A stretch of DNA of 64,000 bases from Jiangella alba (GCF_900106035.1 NZ_FNUC01000004.1:3447722-3511721); one strand, 5' to 3'; counted from the first letter of the stretch, positions 32,344 to 42,199 are shown. Translations and numbers: made by a program. The notes: generated by a model from the sequence alone, not told the origin.

Positions 32344-33852
32344 ATGAACCGCGCTCACCTGACCATCGACCCGTTCTTCACCGTCGGCGCCGTCAACCGC
32401 CGGCTCTTCGGCTCCTTCGTCGAGCACCTCGGCCGCTGCGTCTACGACGGCATCTACGAACCCGGCCACCCGGCCGCGGACGAGCACGGGTACCGCGAGG
32501 ACGTCATCGCCCTCGTCAGGGAACTCGGCGTGACGACCGTTCGCTACCCCGGCGGCAACTTCGTCTCCGGCTACCGCTGGGAGGACGGCATCGGGCCGCG
32601 CGAACAGCGCCCGCGGCGTCTCGACCTCGCGTGGCACTCGACCGAGACGAACGAGGTCGGCCTCGACGAGTTCGCCGCCTGGCTGCGCAAGGCCGGCAGC
32701 GAGCTCATGTACGCCGTCAACCTGGGCACGCGCGGTGTCCAGGACGCCTTGGACGTCCTGGAGTACGCCAACGTCCCGTCGGGCACCCACTTCTCCGACC
32801 TGCGCATCGCGAACGGCACTCCGGCGCCGCACGACATCAGGATGTGGTGCCTGGGTAACGAGATGGACGGCCTCTGGCAGCTCGGTCACGGCACCGCCGA
32901 GGAGTACGCGAGCATCGCCGCCAAGACCGCCCGCGCCATGCGGCAGATCGACCCCGGTCTCGAACTGGTCGTCTGCGGCAGTTCGAGCGCGCAGATGGCG
33001 ACATTCGGCAGCTGGGAGCGGACGGTGCTCGAGGCGACCTACGACCACGTCGACTACATCTCGTGCCACGCCTACTACGAGCCGAAGGACGGCGACACCG
33101 CTAGCTTCCTCGCGTCCGCCGCGAACATGGACCGGTTCATCGAGTCGGTCGCGGCGACGGCCGACCACGTCAAGGCCGAGCGCCGCAGCACGAAGACCAT
33201 GTACATCTCCTTCGACGAGTGGAACGTCTGGTACCAGTCGCGGTACCGAGGGGAGCGCCACACCCGCATCGACGACTGGCCGGTCGCGCCGCGGCTGCTG
33301 GAGAACACCTACTCGGTGATGGACGCGGTGGTCGTCGGCAACCTGCTGATCTCGCTGATCAGGCACGCCGACCGCGTGACGTCGGCGAGCCTCGCCCAGC
33401 TGGTCAACGTCATCGCGCCGATCATGACCGAGCCCGGTGGCCCGGCCTGGCGGCAGACGACGTTCTTCCCGTTCGCCCTCACCTCGCGCCTGGCCCGCGG
33501 CGAAGCACTCGAGCTCAAGCTCGACAGCCCCACCTTCACCTCGGCCCAGCACGGCGAGGTCACGGTCGTCGACGCCGTGGCGACCCACGATGCCGCGAGC
33601 GGCGCGACCGCGGTCTTCCTCGTCAACCGCGACCAGGAGACGGAGGCCGAGATCGAGATCGACGTCCGGATGCTCGGCCAGGTCGAGGTCGGCGACGCCT
33701 GGACGTTGAGCGACAAGGACCCGCATGCCGCCAACACCCTGGAGCAGCAGGACCGGGTGCGCCCGGTGGTCAACCCCACGGCGGCGATGAGCGACGGCAC
33801 CGTGACGATCTCCCTGCCGCCCGTCTCCTGGACAGCACTCACCCTCGGATGA
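32344..33852 (+). CDS. alpha-L-arabinofuranosidase, family GH51
   Basis: A 502-residue cytoplasmic enzyme of standard GH51 length with no signal peptide. The (beta/alpha)8 barrel carries the acid/base in CLGNEMDG (Glu173) and the nucleophile in SFDEWNVWY (Glu292), and is followed by a C-terminal beta domain. The family motifs SFVEHLGRCVYDGIYEPGHP and TTVRYPGGNFVSGYRWEDGIGP are complete. It should remove arabinose from imported arabinoxylo- or arabino-oligosaccharides. An AAGAGG site precedes ATG 32344. It follows the importer by 47 bases, so it is probably in the same transcript. Confidence 0.96.
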   Translation: MNRAHLTIDPFFTVGAVNRRLFGSFVEHLGRCVYDGIYEPGHPAADEHGYREDVIALVRELGVTTVRYPGGNFVSGYRWEDGIGPREQRPRRLDLAWHSTETNEVGLDEFAAWLRKAGSELMYAVNLGTRGVQDALDVLEYANVPSGTHFSDLRIANGTPAPHDIRMWCLGNEMDGLWQLGHGTAEEYASIAAKTARAMRQIDPGLELVVCGSSSAQMATFGSWERTVLEATYDHVDYISCHAYYEPKDGDTASFLASAANMDRFIESVAATADHVKAERRSTKTMYISFDEWNVWYQSRYRGERHTRIDDWPVAPRLLENTYSVMDAVVVGNLLISLIRHADRVTSASLAQLVNVIAPIMTEPGGPAWRQTTFFPFALTSRLARGEALELKLDSPTFTSAQHGEVTVVDAVATHDAASGATAVFLVNRDQETEAEIEIDVRMLGQVEVGDAWTLSDKDPHAANTLEQQDRVRPVVNPTAAMSDGTVTISLPPVSWTALTLG

Positions 33853-33854
33853 AC

Positions 33855-33858
33855 GGAG
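33855..33858 (+). promoter_or_regulatory. ribosome binding site deciding the GH5 start
   Basis: GGAG five bases before ATG 33864 favours that start over ATG 33849, which overlaps the GH51 stop but lacks a ribosome site. The choice changes the product by five residues. Confidence 0.45.
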
Positions 33859-33863
33859 TCACC

Positions 33864-35249
33864 ATGCTCAGAGTCGACGGGAGCCGGATCGTCGCCGGCG
33901 ACCAGCCGGTGGTGTTGCGAGGCGTCGGCCTCGGTGGCTGGATGAACATGGAGAACTTCATCACCGGCTATCCCGGTACGGAGTCGCAGCAGCGCAAGGC
34001 GCTGCGCCGGGTGCTCGGCGACGACGGCTACACGCGGTTCTTCGACCGCTTCCTCGACGCGTTCTTCACCGACGACGACGCGGCGCTGCTCGCCGGACTG
34101 GGCCTCAACTCGGTGCGCATCCCGTTCAACTACCGGCACTTCGAGGACGACGCGGCACCGTTCGAACTCGAGACCGAGGGCTTCGCCCGGCTCGACCGCG
34201 TGGTCGACGCCTGCGCGCGCCACGGCATCTACACGATCCTCGACCTGCATGCCGTGCCCGGCGCTCAGAACCAGCACTGGCACAGCGACAACCCCACCCA
34301 GTGGGCCCACTTCTGGAGCCAGCGGCAGTTCCAGGACCGGGTGGTGCACCTCTGGGAGCGGCTCGCCGACCACTACAAGGACCACCCCTGGGTCGCGGGA
34401 TACAACCCGGTCAACGAACCGGCCGACGTCGAGGGCACGACCATCGGGCCGTTCTACCGCCGGCTCGAGGCCGCCATCCGCGCCGTCGACCCCGGCCACA
34501 TCCTCTTCCTCGACGGCAACCGCTACTCGACCCAGTTCGACCAGCTCGGCGACCCGCTGCCGAACTGTGTGTACACCGCCCACGACTACGCCAAGCCGGG
34601 GTTCGTCGACGGCGGCCCGTACCCGGGCGTCAGCAGGGGCGAGTACGTCGACCGCGACCGGGTGGAGGAGACGTTCCTCGCCCGCACCGCGTACATGCGC
34701 GAGACCGGCACCCCCATCTGGGTCGGCGAGTTCGGCCCCGTCTACACCGGCGACCTGGCGCGCGACGAGCAGCGCTACCGGCTGCTCGAGGACCAGCTGG
34801 AGATCTACGGCCGCCACGAGGCGAGCTGGGCGCTGTGGACCTACAAGGACATCGGCCTGCAGGGACTGGTGACGGTCGACCCCACGTCGCCGTATGCCCG
34901 GCGGGTAGCGCCGGTCATGGAGAAGAAGGCGCGCCTCGGTGTCGACTCGTGGGGGTCGACTGACGCGGGCATCCGCGCGGTCATGCAGCCCATCGAGGAC
35001 CTGTTCGCGCGCGAGTTCCCCGACTTCCAGCCCTACCCGTGGGGCGCGACGCGGTGGATCCACGGGCACGTGCGCCATGTCATGCTCGCCGAGGCCATGG
35101 TGGGCGACTTCGCGAAGGCGTTCGAAGGCGTCACCCCGGACGAGGCGGAACGGCTCGCGGACTCCTTCGCGCTCGAGCGGTGCCGGGTGCGTGAGAACCT
35201 CGCCGAGGTCCTGCGCCGTGCAGCGGCAGTGGGGGAGCCGACCCGGTGA
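33864..35249 (+). CDS. glycoside hydrolase, family GH5-like
   Basis: A 461-residue cytoplasmic glycosidase with no signal peptide. The N-terminus MLRVDGSRIVAGDQPVVLRG and VGLGGWMNMENF start the clan GH-A barrel, with the acid/base in NPVNEPAD (Glu185) and the nucleophile in WVGEFGPVY (Glu289). A C-terminal helical extension of about 100 residues (after TSPYARRVAPVMEKKARLG) is not part of the barrel. The Gly-Trp-Met-Asn-Met-Glu-Asn stretch resembles exo-glucanase-like GH5 subfamilies, so the sugar may be a beta-glucoside or another hemicellulose fragment. Its end overlaps the dehydratase start. Confidence 0.82.
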   Translation: MLRVDGSRIVAGDQPVVLRGVGLGGWMNMENFITGYPGTESQQRKALRRVLGDDGYTRFFDRFLDAFFTDDDAALLAGLGLNSVRIPFNYRHFEDDAAPFELETEGFARLDRVVDACARHGIYTILDLHAVPGAQNQHWHSDNPTQWAHFWSQRQFQDRVVHLWERLADHYKDHPWVAGYNPVNEPADVEGTTIGPFYRRLEAAIRAVDPGHILFLDGNRYSTQFDQLGDPLPNCVYTAHDYAKPGFVDGGPYPGVSRGEYVDRDRVEETFLARTAYMRETGTPIWVGEFGPVYTGDLARDEQRYRLLEDQLEIYGRHEASWALWTYKDIGLQGLVTVDPTSPYARRVAPVMEKKARLGVDSWGSTDAGIRAVMQPIEDLFAREFPDFQPYPWGATRWIHGHVRHVMLAEAMVGDFAKAFEGVTPDEAERLADSFALERCRVRENLAEVLRRAAAVGEPTR

Positions 35250-36976
35250 CGCGCGTCGACGTCCGCCGCAGCCGGGCCTGGTTCGGCGCGGCCGGCCGGT
35301 CCGGCATGATCTACCGGTCCTGGATGCGCAACCAGGGGTTCGGCGCCGAGGTGTTCGACGGGCGGCCGGTCATCGGCATCGCCTCCACGTGGTCGGAGCT
35401 GGCGCCGTGCAACGCGCACCTGAACCGCGTCGCGGAGGCGGTGAAGCGCGGCGTCTGGCAGGCCGGCGGCTTCCCCCTGGAGTTCCCGGTCATGGCGACG
35501 GGCGAGACGCTGATCCGCCCGACGGCGATGCTCTACCGGAACCTGCTCGCCATGCAGGCCGAGGAGCTGATCCGGGCCAACCCGCTCGACGGCGTGGTGC
35601 TGCTGTCCGGCTGCGACAAGACCACACCTGGACTGCTGATGGGCGCGGCCAGCGTCGACCTGCCGGCCGTCATGGTGACCGGCGGGCCGATGCTCAACGG
35701 CAGGTTCCGCGGTCAGGACGTCGGTTCCGGCACGCACGTGTGGAGGTTCGAGGAGGAACTCAAGGCCGGCCGGATGACCCAGGACGAGGTGTTCGAGGCC
35801 GAGGGCTGCATGGCCCGGTCCAACGGGCACTGCATGACCATGGGGACGGCCTCGACGATGGCCTGCGTGGCCGAGGCGCTGGGCATGCAGCTGCCCGGGT
35901 CCGCGACCTGGCCGGCGGTGGACATGCGCCGGTTCGAGGTGGCGCAGCAGGCCGGCCGGCGCATCGTCGCGATGGTCGAGGAGGACCTGCGGCCGAGCGC
36001 GGTGCTGACGCGGGCGGCCTTCGAGAACGCGATCCGGGCCAACGCGGCCATCGGCGGGTCGACGAACGCGATCATCCATCTGCTGGCCATCGCCGGCCGG
36101 CTGGGCGTCGAACTGACACTGGACGACTTCGACGAGCTCGCCCGGCCGGTGCCCACCGTCGTCGACCTGATGCCGTCGGGCCGGTTCCTGATGGAGGACT
36201 TCTGCTACGCCGGCGGGCTGCCGGTGGTGCTGCGCGACCTCGACGAGGCCGGGCTGCTCGACGGCGGCGCGCTCACCGTCACCGGCCGGTCCATCGGGGC
36301 GAACGTCGCGGGCGCGGAATGCTGGAACCGCGAGGTGATCCGGCCCATGGCCGAGCCGCTGCAGCCGGCCGGATCCGGCACCGCGGTGCTGCGCGGCAAC
36401 CTCGCGCCCGGCGGCGCCGTCGTCAAGCAGTCGGCCGCCTCGCCGGAACTGCTGCGCCACACCGGCCGGGCGGTCGTGTTCGACACTCCGGAGCAGTACC
36501 ACGAGGTCTGCGACGACCCCGACCTGGACATCGCGGCCGACGACGTCATCGTCATCCGCGGCGCCGGGCCCCGTGGCTACCCCGGCATGCCCGAGGTGGC
36601 CAACGTCCCGATCCCGGCGAAGCTGCTGCGCGCCGGCGTCACCGACATGGTGCGGGTGTGCGACGGGCGGATGAGCGGCACCGGCTACGGCACCGTGGTG
36701 CTGCACGTGACGCCCGAGTCGGCGGCGGGCGGGCCGCTGGCGTTCGTGCGCACCGGCGACACCGTCACGCTCGATGTCCCCGCACGGACGCTCACCCTCG
36801 ACGTCGGCGACGACGAGCTGGAGCGGCGGCGCTCGGCGTGGAAGCCGCCGGCGCCCGTGCACGGCACGGGCTACGGCTGGCTGTACACCCAGCACGTGCT
36901 GCAGGCCGACCACGGCGCCGACTTCGACTTCCTCGTCGGCTCCCGCGGCGCGGCCGTGCCGCGCGAATCCCACTGA
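35246..36976 (+). CDS. IlvD/EDD family aldonate dehydratase (arabinonate/xylonate type)
   Basis: A 576-residue dehydratase that starts with GTG 35246, overlapping the GH5 stop (GTGA). It has the iron-sulfur cysteines in SGCDKTTP and EGCMARSNGHC and the C-terminal CDGRMSGTGYGTVVLHV motif. The N-terminal RSWMRNQGFGAEVFDGRPVIG and the length match sugar-acid dehydratases (L-arabinonate, D-xylonate) rather than biosynthetic IlvD. With GH51 upstream, L-arabinonate is the most likely substrate, giving 2-keto-3-deoxy-arabinonate. Substrate choice is inference. Confidence 0.88.
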   Translation: MTRVDVRRSRAWFGAAGRSGMIYRSWMRNQGFGAEVFDGRPVIGIASTWSELAPCNAHLNRVAEAVKRGVWQAGGFPLEFPVMATGETLIRPTAMLYRNLLAMQAEELIRANPLDGVVLLSGCDKTTPGLLMGAASVDLPAVMVTGGPMLNGRFRGQDVGSGTHVWRFEEELKAGRMTQDEVFEAEGCMARSNGHCMTMGTASTMACVAEALGMQLPGSATWPAVDMRRFEVAQQAGRRIVAMVEEDLRPSAVLTRAAFENAIRANAAIGGSTNAIIHLLAIAGRLGVELTLDDFDELARPVPTVVDLMPSGRFLMEDFCYAGGLPVVLRDLDEAGLLDGGALTVTGRSIGANVAGAECWNREVIRPMAEPLQPAGSGTAVLRGNLAPGGAVVKQSAASPELLRHTGRAVVFDTPEQYHEVCDDPDLDIAADDVIVIRGAGPRGYPGMPEVANVPIPAKLLRAGVTDMVRVCDGRMSGTGYGTVVLHVTPESAAGGPLAFVRTGDTVTLDVPARTLTLDVGDDELERRRSAWKPPAPVHGTGYGWLYTQHVLQADHGADFDFLVGSRGAAVPRESH

Positions 36977-37022
36977 ACCGGACGGGTCGTCGGTAGCCGG
37001 CCGGAGGGGCGATGATGGTTCC

Positions 37023-38039
37023 GTGGTGCGCATGACGGATGTGGCGGACGCGGCCGGAGTGTCGGCCATGACGGTGTCGAACGTGATCAACGGCCGGCCC
37101 GGGGTGGGCGCCGAGACCCGGCTGCGGGTGCTGCGGACGATCTCGAGGCTCGGCTACCAGGTGAACCACGCCGCGCGGCATCTCCGGGCGGGCCGCACCG
37201 GCGCCGTCGGGCTGATCGTGCCCGACATCGACCGGCCCTACTACGCGCAGCTGGCCAGCAGGCTCGCCAAGGGCGTGGAGAAGAGCGGCCTGCACCTCGT
37301 CGTCGAGCGCACGGGCGGCGACGCCGAGCGCGAGCTCGAGGCCATCTCGTTCGGCCGGCTGCGCATGTACGACGGCGTCGTCATCAGCCCGCTGCGGGTC
37401 GCCGCCGCCGACCTGGACCAGCTGCGGTTCGAGACGCCCGTCGTGTTCATCGGCGAGCGGCCGGTGCCGGCCACCTTCGACCACGTCATGATGGACAACG
37501 TCGGCGGTGCCAGGCAGGCCACGGAGCACCTGCTGAGGACCGGCTCGCGGCGCGTCGCCATCATCGGCGGCCGGCACGACGACCACGTCGACGACATGCC
37601 GTCGCTGCGCACCCGGGGCTACCGCCAGGCCCACGCCGAACTCGGCGTCGACGTCGACGAGCAGCTCGTGGTCGAGGTCGAGTCGTTCGACCCCGGCTCG
37701 GCGTTCCAGGTCGTCAAGCAGCTGCACGAGACCGGCGTCGGCTTCGACGGCGTGTTCGCGCTCACCGACGCCGCCGCGATGGGGGTGCTGCGGGCACTGG
37801 CAGACCTCGGGGTCGCGGTGCCACGCGACGTCCAGGTGATCGGGTTCGACAACGGCAACGAGACCGAGTTCCTGGTGCCTCGGCTGTCGTCGGTGGAGCC
37901 GGGCAACGACACCATGGCCGATCGCGTCCTGGAGCTGCTGCAGCGCCGGGTCGGCGCGTCCGGCGACGAGAACGAGACGCCGGACGCGCTGACCACCGTC
38001 GTGACGGCACGGCTGGAGCTGCGCGAGACGACGCGCTGA
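37023..38039 (+). CDS. LacI-family regulator 2
   Basis: A 338-residue LacI/GalR protein. The helix-turn-helix (MTDVADAAGVSAMTVSNVINGRPGVG) and hinge (ARHLRAGRTGAVGLIVPD) are followed by a sugar-sensor domain (FDGVFALTDAAAMGVLRALADLG and VIGFDNGNE). It starts at GTG 37023; a GGAGG lies about 15 bases upstream, so initiation at the ATG at 37032 cannot be excluded. It ends two bases from the convergent FAH-family gene. It may control importer 2 through the dyad at 43527-43538, or the neighbouring dehydratases. Confidence 0.9.
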   Translation: MVRMTDVADAAGVSAMTVSNVINGRPGVGAETRLRVLRTISRLGYQVNHAARHLRAGRTGAVGLIVPDIDRPYYAQLASRLAKGVEKSGLHLVVERTGGDAERELEAISFGRLRMYDGVVISPLRVAAADLDQLRFETPVVFIGERPVPATFDHVMMDNVGGARQATEHLLRTGSRRVAIIGGRHDDHVDDMPSLRTRGYRQAHAELGVDVDEQLVVEVESFDPGSAFQVVKQLHETGVGFDGVFALTDAAAMGVLRALADLGVAVPRDVQVIGFDNGNETEFLVPRLSSVEPGNDTMADRVLELLQRRVGASGDENETPDALTTVVTARLELRETTR

Positions 38040-38041
38040 GT

Positions 38042-39220
38042 TCAGAGCAGGCCCCGGCGCGCGAGATTGGTCATGAGCGCACGGATGCCGAAGTCCCACG
38101 GCGTGCACTCCTCGGCGTGCTGGACCCGGTTGACCAGTGTGCCCAGCGCCGGTGAGCTGATCTCGACGACGTCGCCGAGCTTGTGGGTGAACCCCTCTCC
38201 GGGACGGTCGCGGTCCTGGATGGGCGCGAACATGGTGCCGAGCATCAGGACCGCGCCGTCGGGATAGTGGTGGTGCGGGCCGATCAGCTGGTCCACCAGA
38301 GCCACCGGATCGCGCGAGATCTGCGACATCTCCGAGACCGCGTCGAGGCGGAACCCGTCGTCGCCGGAGATGTGCAGTCCCACCTCCAGCCCGCGCACGT
38401 CGTCCAGCCCGAAGCGGTCGTCGAAGAGCCGGATGAACGGTCCCAGCGCGCACGAGGCGTTGTTGTCCTTCGCCATCGGCAGCAGGAGCGCGGACCTGCC
38501 TTCGACGTCGCGCAGGTTCACGTCGTTGCCGAGGGTCGCTCCGACGATCCGGCCGCTGGACTGGACGACCAGCGCCACCTCCGGCTCGGGGTTGTTCCAG
38601 GTCGACGTGGCGAGCACCCCCACGGGCACGGCCGTTCCCACCGCGGACAGGACCTGGCCCTTGGTGAAGATCTCGGCATCGGGACCGATGCCCACCTCGA
38701 GATACTGACTCCACGCGCCCTCGGCGACGAGCAGGTCCTTGAGCCGTCCGGCCTCCTCGGATCCGGGCGACAGGTCGTGGAAGTCCACGCCCACGCCGGC
38801 GAGCATCCGGCGGCGGAGGTCCGCCGCGAGCGTCAGGTCTCCCCGGGCCCGCTCCTCGATGACCCGCTCGATCATCGACACGGCGAACGTCACGCCCGCG
38901 GCCTTCAGCGCCTGGAGGTCGACGGGGGCGAGCAGCCAGGGCCGTGCGTCGTCGCGGTGGGCGGCGCCGGTGTTGCCCAGCACCTCGTCGACGGTTCCGA
39001 CCCGCCGCCCGGCGAGTCCGGCGGCCACCGTCGCCGGCTCGGGCACCTCGCAGAGGTCACGGACTGTGGGAAAGCTCGAGCTGATGTCGATGACCTCGCC
39101 GTCGCGGACGACCACGGGCGACGGCCCGGCGACGGCGGGATCCCAGATCCGGCCGATCAGGACGCCGTCCCCGGCGGTGTCCGGCAGGGTCTCGGCGGCC
39201 GTTCCGAACCACGGCGTCAT
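38042..39220 (-). CDS. fumarylacetoacetate hydrolase family, XylX-like 2-keto-3-deoxy-aldonate dehydratase candidate
   Basis: A 392-residue protein from ATG 39220, which overlaps the preceding stop (ATGA). The C-terminal catalytic domain carries NNPEPEVALVVQSSGRIVG and TLGNDVNLRDVEGRSALLLPMAK, the FAH-fold metal site. The N-terminal domain (about 1-100) is the one found in the 390-residue branch that includes 2-keto-3-deoxy-D-arabinonate/xylonate dehydratases such as Caulobacter XylX. Those make alpha-ketoglutarate semialdehyde. The neighbouring aldonate dehydratases make this reading likely. Another keto-acid hydrolase role is possible. Confidence 0.78.
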   Translation of the reverse strand: MTPWFGTAAETLPDTAGDGVLIGRIWDPAVAGPSPVVVRDGEVIDISSSFPTVRDLCEVPEPATVAAGLAGRRVGTVDEVLGNTGAAHRDDARPWLLAPVDLQALKAAGVTFAVSMIERVIEERARGDLTLAADLRRRMLAGVGVDFHDLSPGSEEAGRLKDLLVAEGAWSQYLEVGIGPDAEIFTKGQVLSAVGTAVPVGVLATSTWNNPEPEVALVVQSSGRIVGATLGNDVNLRDVEGRSALLLPMAKDNNASCALGPFIRLFDDRFGLDDVRGLEVGLHISGDDGFRLDAVSEMSQISRDPVALVDQLIGPHHHYPDGAVLMLGTMFAPIQDRDRPGEGFTHKLGDVVEISSPALGTLVNRVQHAEECTPWDFGIRALMTNLARRGLL

Positions 39221-40398
39221 TCGTCGGCTCCCAGGTTGAAGAAGGAACGCTCGTCCTGCGGCCGGATGTCGTAGACGGCGTCGTCGAACAGGCGCATGGG
39301 GTGCGGGGTGAACGGATGGCGGGCGATCTCCTCCAGGTCGAGCTCGATGCCGAGTCCGACGCATGCGGGGACGAGCAGGTCGCCGTCGGCGGTCAGGGTG
39401 AGGCGTTCGTTGGTGATGTCCGGGCGCCAGGGCACGTCGGTCGCCATGATCTCCAGGTACCGGAAGTTGGGCAGGCTGGCGCCCAGTTGCAGGGTCGCGG
39501 CCGTGCTCAGCGGCCCGCTCGGGTTGTGCGGCGCGAAGCCCACGTAGCTGGTGGCGGCGAGGGTGGAGATGAACGCCAGTTCGGCCAGCCCACCCGCGTG
39601 CGTCACGTCGGGCTGGACGAAGTCGACCGCCTGACGTGCGAGGGCGGGGACGAAGCCCTGGCGGCCGAACCAGCGCTCGCCGGCCGCGATCGGCACCGGC
39701 GACGCGCGGCGCACGTCAACGAGAGCGTCGAGGTTGTCCGGCGGGCACGGCTCCTCGAACCAGACCGGGTCGAACTGCGCGATCTCGCGGGCGATCTTGA
39801 TCGCGTGGTGCACGTCGAAGCGGCCGTGACCCTCGATGAACAGCTCGACATCGGGGCCGACTGCCGAGCGCACGGCGTCGATCTGCGCGAGCACGCGGTC
39901 CAGTTGCCGGGAGGTGATGACGAGGTCGTAGTTCTCGAACGGATCCCATTTGAGCCCGCGGAACCCGGTGGCGACGGTGCGCGCGGCCGCGGCCGCGTAG
40001 TCCTCCGGCGTCGCGGCGCCGGAGAACCAGCCGTTCGCGTAGGCACGCACGCGATCGCGCGTGCTCCCGCCGAAGAGCCGCGACACCGGGACGTCCAGAT
40101 CGCGGGCGGAGATGTCCCAGAGCGCCATCTCCAGCGAGCTCAGCGCGGTCATGATGACCGGCCCGCCGCGCCAGTACCAGTCGCGCGCGAGTTCGTGGAT
40201 CGTGCCGGAGACGCGCGTGGGGTCGAGCCCGGTCACGGCCTCGGCGAGCTCGGCGATCGCTCCCTGGACGGCACGCTCCTTGCCTTCGAGCGTCGCCTCG
40301 CCGAGGCCGGAGATGCCCTCGTCCGTCGACACGCGCACGATGACGAGGTTGGTGCGGTAGAAGTCGACCACGAAGGTGTCGACCGAAGTGATCTTCAT
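39217..40398 (-). CDS. enolase superfamily sugar-acid dehydratase (mandelate racemase type)
   Basis: A 393-residue enzyme. It has the N-terminal capping domain and a barrel with metal ligands in ELFIEGHGRFD, WFEEPCPPDN and PIAAGERWFGR, then QPDVTHAGG and the late APHNPSGPLSTAA motif. This order is typical of galactonate/gluconate/arabinonate dehydratases (DgoD-like). The His of APHNPSGP acts as acid/base. It is the fourth gene of the importer 2 operon. Dehydration of a sugar acid taken up or made from the imported sugar is the likely role; the exact aldonate is not determined. Confidence 0.88.
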   Translation of the reverse strand: MKITSVDTFVVDFYRTNLVIVRVSTDEGISGLGEATLEGKERAVQGAIAELAEAVTGLDPTRVSGTIHELARDWYWRGGPVIMTALSSLEMALWDISARDLDVPVSRLFGGSTRDRVRAYANGWFSGAATPEDYAAAAARTVATGFRGLKWDPFENYDLVITSRQLDRVLAQIDAVRSAVGPDVELFIEGHGRFDVHHAIKIAREIAQFDPVWFEEPCPPDNLDALVDVRRASPVPIAAGERWFGRQGFVPALARQAVDFVQPDVTHAGGLAELAFISTLAATSYVGFAPHNPSGPLSTAATLQLGASLPNFRYLEIMATDVPWRPDITNERLTLTADGDLLVPACVGLGIELDLEEIARHPFTPHPMRLFDDAVYDIRPQDERSFFNLGADE

Positions 40399-40399
40399 A

Positions 40400-41230
40400 T
40401 CAACCCTTGACTGCGCCGGCGGTCATGCCGGCGACGACGTACTTCTGCGCGAACAGGTAGAACGCGACGGCGGGCAGCGTGAACATGAAGGCCACCGCCA
40501 TCACCGTCTGAACCGGAGTCCCGACCTCCCCGATGAAGCTGGCGATTCCCACCGAGGCCGGCTGCGTCTCCGGTGCGTAGATGAACGTCACCGCGAAGAC
40601 GTACTCGTTCCAGGCGTGGAAGAACGCGATGACCGCCGCGGCCGCGATCGACGGGCCGATCAGCGGCACGTTGATCCGCACCAGCATGGTGAGCGGCCGG
40701 GCGCCGTCGACCCGGCCCGCCTCCTCGAGCTCACGCGGGATGCCGTCGATCGCGCCCTTGAGGATGAGCGCGACGATCGGCAGCACGAACGCCGAGTTGG
40801 CCAGGATCAGCCCGGTGAGGGAGTCGAGCAGGTCGAAGCGGTTGAACAGCGAGAACAGCGGCACCACCATGAGCGCCTCGGGAAGCATCTGGGTGAGCAG
40901 CAGGACGACCGCCGTCAGGGTCTTGCCCCGGAACGAGAACCGCGAGAGCGCATACCCGAGCGGGATGCCCAGGCCGATCGACAGCACGGTCGTGCCGAGG
41001 GCGATCACCAGGCTGTTGCGCAGCCACCCCAGAGCCTCGCCGTCGGACAGCGCGTCGACGAACACCCCGAACTGAGAGAAGTCGGGGAGCAGGCGGGCGT
41101 CGGAGGCGAAGAGGTCGGCGTTGCTCGACAGCGCCGTGACGAACATCCAGTACAGGGGGAAGACCGCGATCCCCATCACCATGAGGACGGCGACGATGCG
41201 CAGCGTCAGGCCGATGCGGAGCCGGCTCAT
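40400..41230 (-). CDS. sugar ABC transporter permease 2b (CUT1, MalG-type)
   Basis: A 276-residue permease from ATG 41230 overlapping the upstream stop (ATGA). It has six hydrophobic segments, and the EAA loop reads IPRELEEAGRVDGARPLTMLVRINVPLIGPS. The C-terminus (FYLFAQKYVVAGMTAGAVKG) is the standard MalG-type end. The gap to the enolase-family gene is a single base. No dedicated ATPase is encoded in the operon. Confidence 0.92.
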   Translation of the reverse strand: MSRLRIGLTLRIVAVLMVMGIAVFPLYWMFVTALSSNADLFASDARLLPDFSQFGVFVDALSDGEALGWLRNSLVIALGTTVLSIGLGIPLGYALSRFSFRGKTLTAVVLLLTQMLPEALMVVPLFSLFNRFDLLDSLTGLILANSAFVLPIVALILKGAIDGIPRELEEAGRVDGARPLTMLVRINVPLIGPSIAAAAVIAFFHAWNEYVFAVTFIYAPETQPASVGIASFIGEVGTPVQTVMAVAFMFTLPAVAFYLFAQKYVVAGMTAGAVKG

Positions 41231-42168
41231 CGCAGCCCCTCCTTCTCGGCGGCACGGGTGACGAGCCGGCTGCCCGCGATGACGATCAGGGAGATGACGA
41301 CGCCGACCATGCCGATGGCCGCGGCGGTGCCGAGTTGCTTGGAGTCGAACGCCTGCGCGTAGAGGTCGATGACGAGCGTCTCGGTGGAGCCCACCGGGCC
41401 GCCCTTGGTCATCAGCCAGATCAGCTCGAACCGCCGGATCGACCAGATCGTCATCAGCAGCGCGAGCAGACCCACGGTCGGCTTGATGACCTGCCAGGTG
41501 ACGGCACGGAAGGTCCACCACCGCCCGGCGCCGTCCATCGTGGCCGCCTCGGTGAGGTCACGCGGCACCGCCTGCAGCGCGGACAGCAGCACCACCGAGG
41601 TGAGCGGGAAGAGCTGCCAGATGGTCGTCAGCAGGATCGCCGGAAGGGCGTAGGTCGAGCTGTCGAGGATCGCGCCGCCAGGAACGCCCAGCCCCACGGC
41701 GTCGAGGAACCGGTTCACGATGCCGTACTGGGGGTTGAGCATCCAAGTCGCGATCAGGGCGACCGCGATGCCGGGCGCTGCCCAGGGCACCGTGACGAGA
41801 GCGCGGACGACGCCCCGGCCGCGGAAGCTCCGGTTGAGCAGCAGGGCGACCAGCAGCCCGGCGCCCACGGAGCCGACGACGCAGGCGACGACGTAGACGA
41901 ACGTGGTGCGCAGAGTGCGGTGGAAGTCCTCGTCGGCGAAGATGTGGGCGTAGTTCTCCAGGCCCACCCAGGTGCTGTTCGTGGGATTGAGCAGCGAGGT
42001 CCGGGTGAAGCTCAGGAAGATCTCCTGAGCCAGCGGAACACCCTGGAAGAGGACGATGAAGATGGCGGCGGGCGCCAGGAACAGGTAGGGCGTCCACCTG
42101 CTGCCGAGGGGACTGCGCCGGCGTCCGGTCTCGGTCCGGGGCGCTCTCGTCTGCTCGAGCACGGTCAT
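41227..42168 (-). CDS. sugar ABC transporter permease 2a (CUT1, MalF-type)
   Basis: A 313-residue permease with N-terminal polar tail and six hydrophobic segments starting with YLFLAPAAIFIVLFQGVPLAQEIFLSF. The EAA loop reads VPRDLTEAATMDGAGRWWTFRAVTWQVIKP. ATG 42168 gives a normal MalF-type length; the longer open frame overlaps the binding-protein gene. It is separated from that gene by a 67-base spacer with a hairpin. Confidence 0.92.
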   Translation of the reverse strand: MTVLEQTRAPRTETGRRRSPLGSRWTPYLFLAPAAIFIVLFQGVPLAQEIFLSFTRTSLLNPTNSTWVGLENYAHIFADEDFHRTLRTTFVYVVACVVGSVGAGLLVALLLNRSFRGRGVVRALVTVPWAAPGIAVALIATWMLNPQYGIVNRFLDAVGLGVPGGAILDSSTYALPAILLTTIWQLFPLTSVVLLSALQAVPRDLTEAATMDGAGRWWTFRAVTWQVIKPTVGLLALLMTIWSIRRFELIWLMTKGGPVGSTETLVIDLYAQAFDSKQLGTAAAIGMVGVVISLIVIAGSRLVTRAAEKEGLR

Positions 42169-42199
42169 CGAGTGGTGTCCTTCGTCGCGGTGGTCAGGT